Of a stretch of 64,000 bases of DNA, positions 37,246 to 49,702 are shown one piece after another. The translations under genes were made by a program, and so were the position numbers. Location: assembly GCA_024349245.1 (NCBI GenBank), contig JALDNG010000041.1, positions 3,124,501-3,188,500 of the forward strand, read 5' to 3'. Under the pieces are notes generated by a model that was given only the letters and a program-made list of their open reading frames with translations, did not search any database and had not been told where the DNA came from. This DNA comes from Neodontobutis hainanensis (lineage: Eukaryota; Chordata; Actinopteri; Gobiiformes; Odontobutidae). The stretch's first letter is position 1; the number at the start of each line of letters is the position of its first letter.

Positions 37246-38688
37246 TCCAGGCAGTTCTTCAGTGACAGACATTGATTTGTTGTAGCAAATATTAACATAA
37301 TGAGGGAACGACAGTAGTCATGCAATTCAAAGCTAAAACAATTAAATAAAATAATTAATTGCTGGTAAAATACAGCAATTTAATGTGGACAATGCTAAAC
37401 ATCCTATGATTAACCAACACTGGTTTCCAACCATTGCTCCTTTTGCACCTTTCTGTATTCAAAGGTTAGTGATTGTCAGTTAAGTGTTAGCAGTTATTCG
37501 GTGAATGTGCCCTAGTTCAATCTGCTTCAGGATGTTATTATTTTGCCTTAAAATTACCATGTTTTTCCATGCATACAACCCAATTCTCCACTGTATTACA
37601 GTAGTAAAATCTATTTTGAAGAAAGTGTAGCCAGCATGGTTCAATGCATCACAATGCTTTCAGTGTAATTCAGTATCAGTTTTTTCCTAAAATTGTAGCT
37701 GTGGTTAATTATATTGCTATACACTTCAACAGTATTAGCAGTAATCATACAGTATATGAGGTGTATTGTTAACATTTGAAGCACCACGAACCTGTTTGAG
37801 GTTAAATTATATTTGGTTCTATCTGGGTTTGATGTGGTTACTTTCAGGATGTGGTTTTCTTCTCAAAGCCATTTAAGAACCAATTCTGGTCTCTCTGAGC
37901 CTTAATGGTTTTATGTGTTTGATGCTAACAAGCGTTACATCATTTTGGGAACTGTGCATTCCAAACATGCCTTCTGGTCAGACTTTGAGCACGTTTGTAT
38001 TATATTCAAAAATCTACCATTTTTGCTGTGCAACAAAATCCACAATAGAAATATTTAAATGGTACCCTATTGTTTAATGTAAATATTTGGTGGGCTTGGA
38101 TTAAGGGTGCTATTCTTATCACCATGGTTTGCAATTTTCACTTTCACCTCAATAGTGTCTGCCTCCATCTTGCCTTGCCAATCATTGTTGCCTTTCACCA
38201 ACAAGCTCCAGTCGTATTATGTGTTAATACCTTGAGAACAAATTGTTCCCCTGCTCAACATTAACTTTGCTTATTCCTAAACCTTTTTTGTCAGGTATAG
38301 TTTATTTGACTTAATTTCTTGTAAATAACTTTCTTTCTCTAGCTTTATTTGTTTACAAAACAAATCAGTTTATTCTTTTCCACACTAGGTGGACATTGGG
38401 GACATTACCACAAACAGTAGCCCAGTACTTTTTTTTTTAAGAACAGGAGGTTTAGCTTGTCTGCACAACACTGCTGCCTCTAGACTGCCATGACATCTAC
38501 TTTTAAAAGCACACTTTAGTACAACTTGACAATGTCTATACATCTCAAACCAAATGGTAAAAAAAAATTAAGAACTATAGCAACAGATTTCTGTTCAAAT
38601 ATAAATATTGGTTTATGTAGGACTGTGTTTTCACATTCCCTCCTAAAACAGGCCCATTTTGCTGTGTATGGTGCGCTCTTGTCAGAAA

Positions 38689-38694
38689 AATAAA
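38689..38694 (+). terminator. Probable SGSM1 polyadenylation signal
   Basis: Canonical AATAAA, followed 25 bases later by a 16-base A-run and a GT-containing segment. It is the first strong signal in the SGSM1 3' untranslated region. Confidence 0.6.
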
Positions 38695-38718
38695 ATCTGT
38701 ATGCTGTGTTAAGTTGTA

Positions 38719-38736
38719 TTTAAAAAAAAAAAAAAA
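38719..38736. repeat. Genomic A-run downstream of SGSM1 polyadenylation signal
   Basis: Run of about 16 A immediately after the AATAAA at 38689. It could cause internal priming in cDNA libraries. Confidence 0.8.
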
Positions 38737-39640
38737 AGAGCTCGTTCATGTATGTATAAATGCAATACCCTATTTATATTTATAGCTTTATCAGACTATA
38801 ATGAAAGAGTATTTTTTTTCCAGTGTCTCCTGAAATTGTCACTCGGTGTAGGTCAATTATTGTGTATTAAAATATATTTTGCCTTTCATGTGTTCTTATT
38901 TCAAAATTATCTGTTGCTTTGTCATCACAGTAAAGCTTTAATTTTAATGGTAAAGAAAGCATTTTAGACACATACCAACAGTGTGCCTATGGTTTTTAAA
39001 AAAATACAATAAAATGGAAACAAAGGAGGCTCAAAGGAAAAAAAGGCAGATCAAAATTTTTAAATTGGTTTGTGCAAAGAATTACCACACCTAATAACCA
39101 CACTAACTGCTACACAATAAGAATGTTGTTGTTGCCAAGTCTCTAGACACACAAGAAAGTAAAGTGGTTTTAAATGTGGATGGTTCTTAAGATAGTCATT
39201 ACACAAAATTAATTTCTGAAACAAGAAATGTGGCGTTCAGTCCAGCCGCTCACTGATCTCAGACATCCAATTCTTTCTTTACCCAGCACCCCGATGCACT
39301 CATTAATATCATCATCAAAGTGTATACTGAACAACATGGACTATCCTCTGCATTCACCTTCTGAAAAACAGAGCAGCAGGTGGACGTCTGAGATCAGGAA
39401 GCTGCAGGACGGAAACGCTACAAGAACATATTCTCGATTGCTTTAAGACTGTACAATCAATTAGTTGAATTTCCCCTTAAAGTTTAATTGAATAACAAAA
39501 AAGTAGAGACACAGTGTTCAAAAGAGTCTAACTATGGAATGTATTTCTTAAAACAAAAAGACATTTCAGGAGGTGTGGGGTGAAAAATAAAAAATATATT
39601 TTTAAAAAATTCCCAATTCTTATCAAAAACGGCAGGGGTT

Positions 39641-41934
39641 CTATCGGTAATGACGTGGAGGTGGGCTGTACTGTGGACCGGAGTACCGCCGGGGGGGTGG
39701 GCTACGACGAGACATTGCATAGCGAGGTGGAGACGGGTAGCGTGGAGGGGGAGATCCTCTGCTATAAGGTGGAGAATAGCGACCCCTGGACCTGGATCGG
39801 GACCGTGATCGTTCCCAGCTGGGACAACTCCTGTCCTCATAGACGCGGATAAAAGCAGTCTCACCCTAAAAATGATAAAAGAAGATTAATTCAGTCAAAA
39901 CATTGAATGCATATTATACCTACACTGAAAACAAATATATTACTTGATGTGAGCGAAACTCTGTACGATCAAGTCTGCGGAGTGCATATTCCATGTCCTC
40001 TCTACGGATAAACTCCACTATTCCCTCTCCAGATCGCTGCACATCTGTAAAACAAACATCTCCTGCCTCTCGCATGTGGTCCTTCAGGTCCTGCCAGCTC
40101 CCACTTGCTGGCAAGCCTATAATTAAAAAGGAAATATAAAAAATAAAAAGCAACTTAAATTTTTCCACACACACTTCACATTAAATGTCATCAATATTTA
40201 TTCATTATATTCTTAACCTTATAGCCAGACAAGATTGTTTCACTTTAGTTAAAATTTTAAAAGACTATATTTATTCACATTTCTATTCAAAACTAATAGT
40301 GTATGGATCATTTATTCCTTACTTTTAAATACATTATGAAAATCTGTAAAGTATAAAAAAAGCAAATACCACTACTGCTTTTGTCCTTTACAGCTGTACT
40401 TAATGTCTTTAATTTTTCAATATACATTCACTTGAGTTACCATTAGGGGTATTATACTACTATACTATAGTAACAAGCATCAAAAAAATAATGCACTCTT
40501 GATTCTCGATTATTAAAATAAAGTGCATAAAAAGACCAATGACCTTACACCTACCAGTGACCCAAGATGGTGTTTGGGATTATGCAGCCAACATGACCAT
40601 TTTGAGTTTAGCGTTTCCCATCGAATAACTTTAAACAGAGCTGACTGGACCTCATCCCCTTGGCCTCTGGTGAACCGAAATGCTAGTGTTTCTGTGGCCT
40701 AAAGCAGCATTTAAAACTAGTATCCTTGTCCTTCCATCATATAAGCCATAAAGAGTAGGTGCCTACAGTTCATGTCCACTACAGTTCTTATGTCCGGAAT
40801 GAGAATGAGACGATAGCTGCCTATGACTTATAATGTCCGTTACTAGGCTTTGGGGCATCCTCCATCCTCCATGAGCATGAGAAAATTAGAGCTGTCTAGA
40901 TGATGTCCAACACTATTCTTTTTGTCCTTCCATTTGCCTGACTCTTGAAGTCCACCTGCTAGCTTCCTTTTCCTCCAGTCCGCAATGAAAGCAAATGAAG
41001 CATTCTATCTCTCGATTTCCTCTACTGTTTTTGTGCTTCAATCCACCATGAGAACGAGATCATAACTGCCTATGATTTACGCAGTCCATTACTAGCCCTG
41101 TTGACTCTTCTGTCCGCCATATTTGCCTATGACTCTTGATGGACACCTTCTAGCGTCCTCCAGTCCGCACAGAGAAAAACATAACTGTCTGTGATTTATG
41201 TGTAGTCCACCTCCTAGTATGTGACTCCACCATGGAATGAGACACGGTACTGTACGGTGCTACTCACTCATTTCCATTTACTAGGTTCCAGTCCTTCATG
41301 AAAGAGTGAGAACAGGCCTAGATATTACTCCATTACACTTTTTTCCTAGTTCAATGATCTCCAGTCTTCTCCAGAGAGAAAAAAAAAAAAAGACTGGCTA
41401 TGACTCACTTCTAACGTCCACCTACCAGTTACTATGACCCGGAATTCTGATCTTCGTGTTGGAGGGCCACCTCTTCCCCTAGCTCCTCCTCCTCCTCTTC
41501 CTTCTCCTCCTCCTCCTCCTCTACCACCTCCTGCTGGACCAAACTGACCAGAAGAAACTCGTGGGTATTCCACACGTAGCTTGGACTCTCCATATCCACA
41601 TCCATTCCTTCCACAGACAGCATCATCTGCATCCCTAAAAGAGAGTAAACAACCCCTTACCACAGTAGGCCTTTTTTACTAATGGACTTCTTTGCTCAGT
41701 CCCAGCTTGAGCTTTGTATATCCAAAAAGAAGAATGTGACCTGACTTGCCGTCCCGGGGTCATCCAGAGAACTCACCGTGGGTCTTCAAACTGAACGAAG
41801 GCAAAGGGGGCGGAGCCTCTATAGTTCTTCAATTCAATGTCTCGAATTTTTCCGTATTTAGAGAAGAGATCTTCCAGGTCCCTCCTCTGGACGTCCATGG
41901 GAAGATTCCCCACATAGATCCGACCATTCGACAT
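39641..41934 (-). CDS. srsf9: Serine/arginine-rich splicing factor 9, spliced
   Basis: Four coding exons on the minus strand, 41777-41934, 41426-41634, 39944-40116 and 39641-39865, give 254 residues. RRM1 (about 3-75) has RNP2 IYVGNLP and RNP1-like PFAFVQFED. A Gly/Arg-rich linker (about 80-105) is followed by a pseudo-RRM with the SWQDLKD heptapeptide that defines the SRSF1/SRSF9 subgroup. A short RS stretch (RSRSRSRSRG) precedes a Pro/Tyr/Arg tail. The protein binds exonic enhancers and promotes splice-site selection in the nucleus. SRSF9 rather than SRSF1 is favoured by DMEYALRRLD, FIRVYEDRS and the short RS domain. Start is the MSNGRIYVGN Met; an upstream in-frame Met at 41974-41976 lies in the leader. 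Human SRSF9 (221 aa) is shorter, through linker and tail. A further untranslated exon is described separately. Confidence 0.94.
40700..41425 (-). repeat. Degenerate tandem repeat in SRSF9 intron 2
   Basis: Eight or nine diverged units, about 55-130 bases apart, share a core. On the + strand it is TCCA-CTNCTAG, then CCTCCAGTCC, CATGAGAA-GAGA and ATAACTGCCTATGA. Examples lie at 40848, 40955, 41085, 41150, 41205, 41270 and 41345. In SRSF9 sense each unit carries a sequence like CTAG-AGGTGGAC. This resembles the true exon 2 donor region (CTG/GTAGGTGGAC at 41426-41414), so the array seems seeded from it. Confidence 0.65.
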
Positions 41935-42720
41935 GGTTGTTGAGTTATTGGCACTGCTGACACAGAATGGAGGCACCGGCAGATTTCAATTTTAACTCTG
42001 GTTTTCACACTTAGACGTTTGTGGCTGGTATCCGAGTAAATCCTTATCTTAGTCCAGCAACCGCCAGTTTCCTAATTTGGAGAAAAAATAACACTCTAAA
42101 CTTTGAATGGAGGCATGAAGGGTAAATGATGATTTCAAGGCCTTGTCTCCAAGCCATAGGCCTCGCCTCCATGCCTTAAAGCTTTAAAACACAGGGTATT
42201 GAAACCCCAACATCAGAGCAGATATTCCAAGCGAACAATTTTCAATAAATGGACATATTTTATTAAATATATATTTTTTGGTATAGAGTAGCTTACATAT
42301 TTAAAAAAAGTAGTTGACACTACAAAATACATCACATTTGTATAATGAAATGGAATAACCGCTCCACTAACAGAATCTGAAAGTAAAATGTAATGTTACA
42401 TATGTATCTTTAATCATTATTATTTGAAGTCTCACACATACAGCGCATAACTAGCTTCGTTAGCTTAAACAGTTTTGTCTTTGTTTCAAACAACCCTAAC
42501 AAGAACAGGTTCGAATTAAATCAAGCTTAACAAAAGTAACACGTCAGTACAAACTATACAAGCCGCTATATTAATTGTAACATTACATTACCTGAGAAAG
42601 ACCGTTTAGGTAGTTTCGATACTCCAGAGAGAGTTGGCTGCTCTCTCTTAATAGCAGTTAGCACCTTGGTTAGCACGTAGCCAGGTCTTCTTCTCCTGCG
42701 GCACGACTATCCCTCTGTTG
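41935..42720 (-). promoter_or_regulatory. SRSF9 leader: untranslated exon, intron and promoter side
   Basis: On the minus strand an untranslated exon ends at 42592 with CTCAG/GTAATG. The next exon starts at 42071 after CAAATTAG and runs into the SRSF9 start codon at 41934. This gives a 520-base intron in the leader. The stretch at 42600-42750 is GC-richer and is the likely promoter. Exact start sites cannot be read from the sequence. Confidence 0.5.
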
Positions 42721-43647
42721 CCCCCAGCGGAATTCCGCTGCAACTGGTAGATTATGTATCACACACCTCAACACATACATAAAACATCATGGTGTATTTT
42801 TTATTTTTAATAATTTATTTGAGATGCCATATAGTGTACTATAGCCTATAAAATAAGCTCTATAAATATAACTGACATAAAAAAAATATTATTATTGGCC
42901 AAGAAGCCTATGTGGCCACTATAGGCTTAACTAAACTTAAGAGACAAAGAAATCTTTAAAGCAACACCAACGATTACGCCACAATCTGCAGCCTAAAAGG
43001 TGATGATGGGTTCTTGACATATCATTAAAACAAGAAAACTTACCCCTATTTTAACATTAACAATGTTCAAGGTGAGGTTAAAAACCATAGATTGTAAATA
43101 AAAAAGGTTAAAAATCTTTCTCTCCGCCTACATTACAACTTAAAGTGATTTTTATCTGCACTCTTCTTTTAAAATGTTTAAATTTTTCTTGTTTCTTAAT
43201 CTAAATCTTGTAATTGCCTTTTAGTCTTGTAAAGCACTTTGAGTTACCCAGTGTATAAAATGTGCTATATAAATAAAACTGCCTTGCCTGGCAGATATTA
43301 TTCATCATTAGCGCCTTATGTCAATGCCATGTACACTAGGCTACAATATACAACTAATGTTAAGCCACAGCAATATCCTTTCAACATCTTACTCGTGTCT
43401 TCTCTGTTTCCTGGTTAAGTTTTAAGTGACAACTTCCCTGATGCGTGAACATTTTAGTCTGAGGCAGGGGGCGTGAATGTGAGGCACATGAAGGCGCACC
43501 AACAGCAGCGCGCCTTTTTGATGATGTAACAGGAGGCGCAACCCTGGCGCCTTAAACTATATTCCACCACCGAACATTTTGACTCAACACGCTGCAACAG
43601 CCCTAGACATCTTCAAATGCCCTGCGGTTAGTGAGCGCCATTGAGAA
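42721..43647. promoter_or_regulatory. Divergent interval between SRSF9 and PRODH
   Basis: About 0.9 kb. The PRODH side (43440-43647) is GC-richer, with a GGCGCGC-like stretch (near 43510) and a GGCGCC at 43546, and probably contains the PRODH promoter and leader. The middle holds an L2-type repeat tail at 43222-43291. No specific factor sites are asserted. Confidence 0.45.
43222..43291 (+). mobile_element. L2-like LINE 3' tail fragment
   Basis: Contains GTAAAGCACTTTGAGTTAC and GTGCTATATAAATAAA, the widely shared 3' end of fish L2-type LINEs and their SINE partners. Only the tail is present. Confidence 0.65.
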
Positions 43648-46600
43648 ATGTCGTACACGAAGTACTTAGCAGCTTTAGTTAGGGGCAATGTCAAGAAAAT
43701 ACAAATCGCACCCGGTAAGTATAGATCAACTGTGGCGTCCACCAAGCAACAGGAAGAGAAGGTACAGCAGATAGATGGATGCCCCGTGGTAGAAGCTGAA
43801 CCAGTGGAGCTTATAAGTCAGACTAAAACTGTGCAGAAGTCACAGACGCTTAAGATCCATATTGACTTTGACAACACAGAGGAAGCCTACAAAAGCAAAA
43901 ATAATGTGGAGCTGCTCCGGAGTTTGTTGGTCTTCAAGCTTTGTACTATTGACATCCTCGTTGAGAAGAATAAAGAGGTGAGTTCACAGCCTTTAACATA
44001 CAAGCTGGTTATTTGTCTTGTTATGTTTTAGTTTATCAGTGTTGGTATGACATGTGTTCAGTTGATGGACCTAAGCAAGAAGGTGCTTGGCCAGTGGCTG
44101 TTTGAAAAGATGATGAAGATGACCTTTTACGGACAGTTTGTGGCAGGAGAAGATCACAACTCCATTAAGCCTTTGGTTCGTAAGAATGAAGCATTTGGTG
44201 TAGGAGCAGTTCTGGACTATAGTGTGGAAGAGGATCTAACACAAGAAGAGGCAGAGAAGAAGGAAATGGAGTAAGTAATGCTCACTATAATTTTATTTAT
44301 TCATACAACAAGAAGCACTGGATTTAAAAAGTGCGTCAGTGTTGGGTGTATTTTGCTAATCAGCATGTTACATAACACAGACACTTCAAAAAGCTGAGTT
44401 TATTTGCGTAGCTTTAGCTCAATATCACATGCAGTGTTCCTGGGTGTATCAGCTGCAGCTCAGATGACTTTCACTGAGTCTCTTCTAATACGATATGTTA
44501 ATAAGCTTTAAATAACCCTAGGGATTCTTTAAAGAAAGGAAGTACTGAATTACGGAGATTGAAGAGTTTTGTTGTTGACATTAATCTAGCACATATCCCT
44601 AAAAAAATTACATTGTCAACATAATGAATGTTCCTGTTGAGTAAGTAAGGTTTTTGTATCTTATTAAAAGTAACCTTTTGAGATAATATCTCAATCCTGA
44701 ATTGGATTTGGGCCTGTATTGACCTAGCCAACCTACACCTAGCATAACAAGCTGAGCTCTAAGTCCTAACAGTACTGTTTTACAATACTAGCTGCTCTCA
44801 TAACTGAAGACTGTAATCAAAACCTCATGTGTTTTCGAGCTCCAGCCCTTTTTCAGAGCCTTTCTATTGGAGAATGAGAACAGTGCCCTCTTGTCTTGAT
44901 TGGTTAAAGACTGGGGGGTTGTGCCATCTTAAAGGACTGACAGTCTTTTGGAGTAATTTACTATGCAGGGCACAGGGAGAAAGTGTTACGCAATATTCCA
45001 AAGATGAAACGAGGATATTTTAGCTGAGCCTCAAAACCACCAAGCACCAGACATAAACAGGCACACTCATCCAAGCATATTTGCCTTAATATCTTCTTTG
45101 TCTCTCTGTCTATTAAGTGGAAAAGACAATAGCACCGTCCCATAATATTGTACTGTATTTTCTTAATCCAGTAAAGAATGTTAATCTATTTTTCCATTTC
45201 TTTGTCTTAAATGAAGCACTGCTCAAAGGTATAGCATTTCTGTTTTAACTTAAATATCTCTTATCTTTTGCAGTTCGTGTGTTTCTGAAGCAGAAAAAGA
45301 AAGTCCAGGTCTGTATTAACTGCAGACAGATTTGGTGTGCTGTAAGCTGTCATAGTGTCACATGTTTGCATGTGTAGATGCTTATGACAGCTACACATGG
45401 CAGGTTACATCATCTAACCTGTCATTAGAGGTTTAGACAGTGTAACATGAGAGTCGCAGAGTTAGTATGTCAAGAAGTGATGGCATGCAGTCTTCTTTTG
45501 GTGGGGCTGAAAATGTCCAATACATGGGTCGACTGTTCAAGTTATATGCTTGAGAGTAAAATATCACATCCAGGTTGTACCTCTTTAACCCTTTGTGAGT
45601 CCCTTAGACACAAAAAAACATAAAAGTTTTTTTCCAATATAGATAGACAGTCCTCACCAAATATAACAAAGATTTTTGTAGTTAGTTGTTTTTTTTTTGT
45701 TTTTTTTTTGAGGGGTAATTATCTGAGTGGGATTGTCAAAAAAACATTAATTTGTTATTTTTTTAATGGAAAAGTTGAGTTGCAATGGTAGTGTATTGAA
45801 GAAATGCATATTAATGCGAGTCGATGGCACAAAATCATGCCAAAGGGATACTGTTGGTACAATTTAGTTTAAAAGGCATATGAAAAAAAAATCATTAAAA
45901 ATTTTCCTCCATAATACACAACCTGGCCAAATTTCATTCCAGTTGCATCAAAAAATATAATAAATAAACACAAGGAAATGTCCAGGGACCAGGAAGAATA
46001 CGTGTAAATGTCTAGAATCAGTTTAATTTAGCCTGTATTGTAAAAAGTGGTTATAAGTGCACACATTAAGTTTGTTTCTTATATGTCTTATTGCAATTAT
46101 TATCTTTATGATTCAGGTGATGGCCATCGTGAGAAGAAATACACAGCTCATCGACAGTTTGGAGACAGGCGTGGTGGAGTTATCAGCGCGCGCACATACT
46201 TCTACGCTGATGAGGCCAAGTGTGACAACCAAATGGAGACATTCATAAACTGTATCAAAGCATCTGGTAAATAGAAAATGACACTCATAGATAAATCTGT
46301 AATAACATTAGCATTATAGAATTTAAAGAACACAAATAATATGATTGTATGAGAATATAAATAATATCATAAAAATGGCAAAGGTGCAATGTGCTGCTTA
46401 ATACATTCCTTTTGATTTTCAGGGGGAGCTTCTGCCGATGGATTTTCTGCCATTAAAATGACAGCACTCGGGCGGCCACAGTTTCTTGTAAGTAAACAAA
46501 TAATATCATATTTCACATGAGATTTTTTTTAAATGAAAGATTAGCTCATGATCCAACAATTGAATGTGGCTAATGATAAATCTGTGATTTTGAACAGCTG

Positions 46601-49167
46601 CAGTTTTCAGAAGTGCTGGTTAAATGGAGACGCTTCTTCAACATTCTTGCAGCACAACAGGGCAAATCAGACATGATGGTTTTGGATCAAAAGCTGGAGC
46701 TGGAACAACTCAAGGTAAGCATTACGTTTAAATAAAGGCTACATGATATATTTTTGATTGATGATACCTGAAACAAGAAGGATCATATTGAATATTTATT
46801 ACAGAACAGTTTGACTGAGATGGGTGTTGGAGCCAAAGACGATATTGAGAACTGGTTTACTGGAGAGAAGCTAGGCTTGTCGGGGTAAAACAGTCACTCA
46901 GAATGCATCAATAAGTCCCACTTTTTTTTTTGTTTTTACATTATGTATACTTTTCCAGAGCAATTGATCTTCTGGACTGGAATAGTCTGATAAATGACAC
47001 TACAAAAATCTCCAACCTGCTCATGGTGCCAAACTTCAGGGTGAGAATATAAGAATATAATTAAAGGTTGCCAATTCATTATGCTGCAGCTATTATTTTA
47101 ACCAATTATTTTACTCAAAAATATAGAGATAGAGAATCTTATATTTTCAAATGCTTCACTGGTTCACAATCACAACAAATGGTGAAGTAAAGTAGGCAAG
47201 CTCTACTTTAATATACTCCTGTGGGAACAAGTTTGCAAGTGTTTGTCTGTATATGACTTGACTGTAATTTTCTGATGACTTTTTACATGTTATTGGGTTA
47301 TGTGCAAATATATTTTGATGGATTTTAAATGTAAATCTTTGTGAACAGACAGGTCAGCTTGAGCCTTTGTTGAAAAAGTTTACTGCTGAAGAGGAACAGC
47401 AGATGAAGAGGATGCTCCAAAGAGTGGACATTCTGGCCAAGGTGAGCTTTTATTACCACAAGAAACACCTTCAACTACAAGTAAATAAATTAAATAAAAT
47501 AAATTCCGAACGTGCTGTTGTCTAGCATGCTGTGGAAAATGGTGTCCGGCTTATGGTGGATGCAGAGCAGACATATTTCCAGCCAGCAATTAGCCGCCTG
47601 ACTCTGGAAATGCAGAGGAAGTTCAACCGAGAGAAACCGATAATATTCAACACCTACCAGTGTTACCTTAAGGTCAGAATAAAAATGTGGAAGAAATATA
47701 AACTCAGTAAATCCTAGTGAATATAATTTTTATCTAACCTTTTATCCCCTGATTATTTTGCTATTGATGTAAAAAGGAAGCCTATGATAATGTCACGGTG
47801 GATGTGGAGCTGTCACGAAGAGAAGGTTGGTACTTTGGAGCCAAACTTGTTCGTGGGGCTTATATGTATCAGGAGAGAGCCAGGGCCAAAGAGATTGGAT
47901 ATGAAGACCCTATAAACCCAGACTATGAGGCAACTAACAGAATGTATTATAGGTAAGCAGTCCCATAGCATCCTTTTGGTTTAAATGTCACTGCATTCAA
48001 ACCATGGTTCTGTTATTCTAGGTGCTTGGAGTATGTGCTGGAGGAGATTGAACACAGCAGGAAAGCCAATATTATGGTGGCAACGCACAATGAGGACACT
48101 GTAAAATTTACCTTGGGAAAGTAAGTCTTATTTCAGGCTTACATGAAATACTTTAAGCATTTACCAAAGCATGTAATATCTGATTTGTCAGAGATTATTC
48201 TTCGTTTCGGATAAGGCTCAAATGCATAAGTATATGTTTTCTTTGCTCTGCACAACAGGTATGGCTTTTATAGAAGGCTCCATAGTATTCCTAGAATGTA
48301 ACTTTAAGTAACATTTATTTTCTGCTTTTTAGGATGAACGACATGGGTCTCTTACCCACTGAGAATAAAGTTTACTTTGGACAGCTGCTTGGCATGTGTG
48401 ACCAGATCAGCTTCCCTCTAGGTATGTGGTACTCAGCGTGGTTACTAAAAGTAAACATCAGGTTATGGAATCACAGCAGCTTGCGTCACAGTCACAGTGG
48501 CATTTTAGCCAGAGAGGACAAATGACGTGTGTTCCTACCTTATGTCAGTTTTTTAGCTCCGAGTAGGCCACTGACCTTTGACAAATTGACCAAACTTTAC
48601 GCTGTTGGGAGCAAACAAGTCTAAGTTCTTCATTAACTCATTACAGAATATGAAGTTCGCAGAGATCAGGAGGTTATAAACACAACGTCAAAAGATTTTT
48701 TACTTGGTATTGCTTTTGAGTTGAACTGTTATAACTTGTTCACTTTTTCCTGAGCTGTTAATGATTGTGTATGTAGGCCTACGTGTTGAGCACACACAGG
48801 TTGTTCATATTCAATAAGTAATGGATTTTTTAAAAAAAATTTAAGACAGGTTAGAACATGTGAGTAATTAATAAATGCTTATTTAGCACAATGTTGTATC
48901 CAAAAGCATTTTGCAAAAACACATCTCATGAAAGATAATTAACCCCAGAAAACTAAAAGTGTTGCTCTGAATACAGGTCAAGCTGGTTTCCCTGTTTACA
49001 AGTATGTTCCATATGGCCCAGTCAACGAGGTAATCCCTTATCTGTCTCGCCGTGCTCAAGAGAACCGTGGCTTCATGAAAGGATCACAGAGAGAGCGCAC
49101 CCTGCTGTGGAAGGAGCTGAAGCGCAGGTTGCTGACTGGGCAGATTTTCTACACACCTGCCTACTGA
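43648..49167 (+). CDS. prodh: Proline dehydrogenase 1, mitochondrial, spliced
   Basis: Fourteen coding exons, 620 residues: 43648-43977, 44062-44270, 45274-45308, 46117-46266, 46423-46487, 46598-46714, 46805-46884, 46959-47040, 47349-47441, 47526-47672, 47777-47952, 48022-48120, 48333-48421, 48977-49167. It is the FAD-dependent inner-mitochondrial-membrane enzyme oxidising L-proline to pyrroline-5-carboxylate. The basic N-terminus (MSYTKYLAALVRGNVKK) fits a targeting presequence. The beta/alpha-barrel carries LMVDAEQTYFQPAISR (396-411), AKLVRGAY (458-465), VATHNEDT and YLSRRAQENR (579-588); the last holds the paired arginines (582-583) that bind the substrate carboxylate in this family. Human PRODH is 600 residues, with a similar C-terminus. 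Text matches PRODH rather than the hydroxyproline-specific PRODH2. The exon 11 acceptor is unusually purine-rich. Whether this is the a or b fish copy cannot be decided here. Confidence 0.96.
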
Positions 49168-49417
49168 CACAGCCCTAATGTCTATATTATTCCATTGTCA
49201 CGACTTTACAACTGCACACACAGATTTGTGTACTTCAAGTATTCAGAACACTATTAAACTGTAGAGCGTGTCCGTCAGTGCTGAAGAAATGTAGTATACA
49301 ATGTAATTACACAGTTTTATAAAAAAGGAAATGTTTAGTGCTGCTCTCACAACATTGGTGTAAATATGACCACATACGGTGGCACATCTGTATATAGATT
49401 ATTTGACTTTAAAATTT

Positions 49418-49702
49418 GGGCGAAGTAGCTCAGGAGGTGGAGCATTGTCGTCAAATATCCGGAAGTTTGGCGCTTCAATCCCCGCTCCCCCACAGTTCAT
49501 TCATACTGACACTAGCCCCCACAGAACTGGTGTATAAATGTGTTGGTGTGATTGGGTGGTGGTTTAAGAAAGCTGCCACATCCCTCCATCAGTCTGCCAC
49601 CACAGTGCTTGTGTGTGTGAATGTGTGATTGGAAGCATGATGAGCTTTGGGTGCCTGAGAGGGTTTATAAAAAGCGGGTTAATAAATGCATGCCATTTAC
49701 CA
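49418..49702 (+). mobile_element. tRNA-derived SINE
   Basis: The head has a box A-like GTAGCTCAGGAGGTGGAGC and a box B-like GCGCTTCAATCCCCG. The body contains GTGTGAATGTGTGATTG. The tail TAAAAAGCGGGTTAATAAATG-CATTTACCA is the diverged form of the AAAGCGC-TATAAATGCA-CCATTTACCA end typical of fish SINEs. The tRNA part is too diverged to be a functional tRNA gene. Confidence 0.8.

Larger units (their letters stand above)
37246..39640. other. SGSM1 3' untranslated region and convergent SGSM1-SRSF9 interval
   Basis: About 1.45 kb of AT-rich sequence after the SGSM1 stop leads to a strong AATAAA at 38689. The part from 38740 to 39640 has no supported gene and should contain the SRSF9 3' untranslated region on the minus strand. 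A possible ATTAAA signal for SRSF9 is the TTTAAT near 39483. Confidence 0.6.

Noticed and set aside
41932..41976. Upstream SRSF9 start giving an N-terminal extension
   Set aside because: The in-frame Met at 41974-41976 would add 14 residues unlike the family; MSNGRIYVGN is the expected N-terminus.
49421..49495. tRNA gene
   Set aside because: The box A and box B words are present but the stems do not pair well, and the sequence continues into a SINE body and tail.
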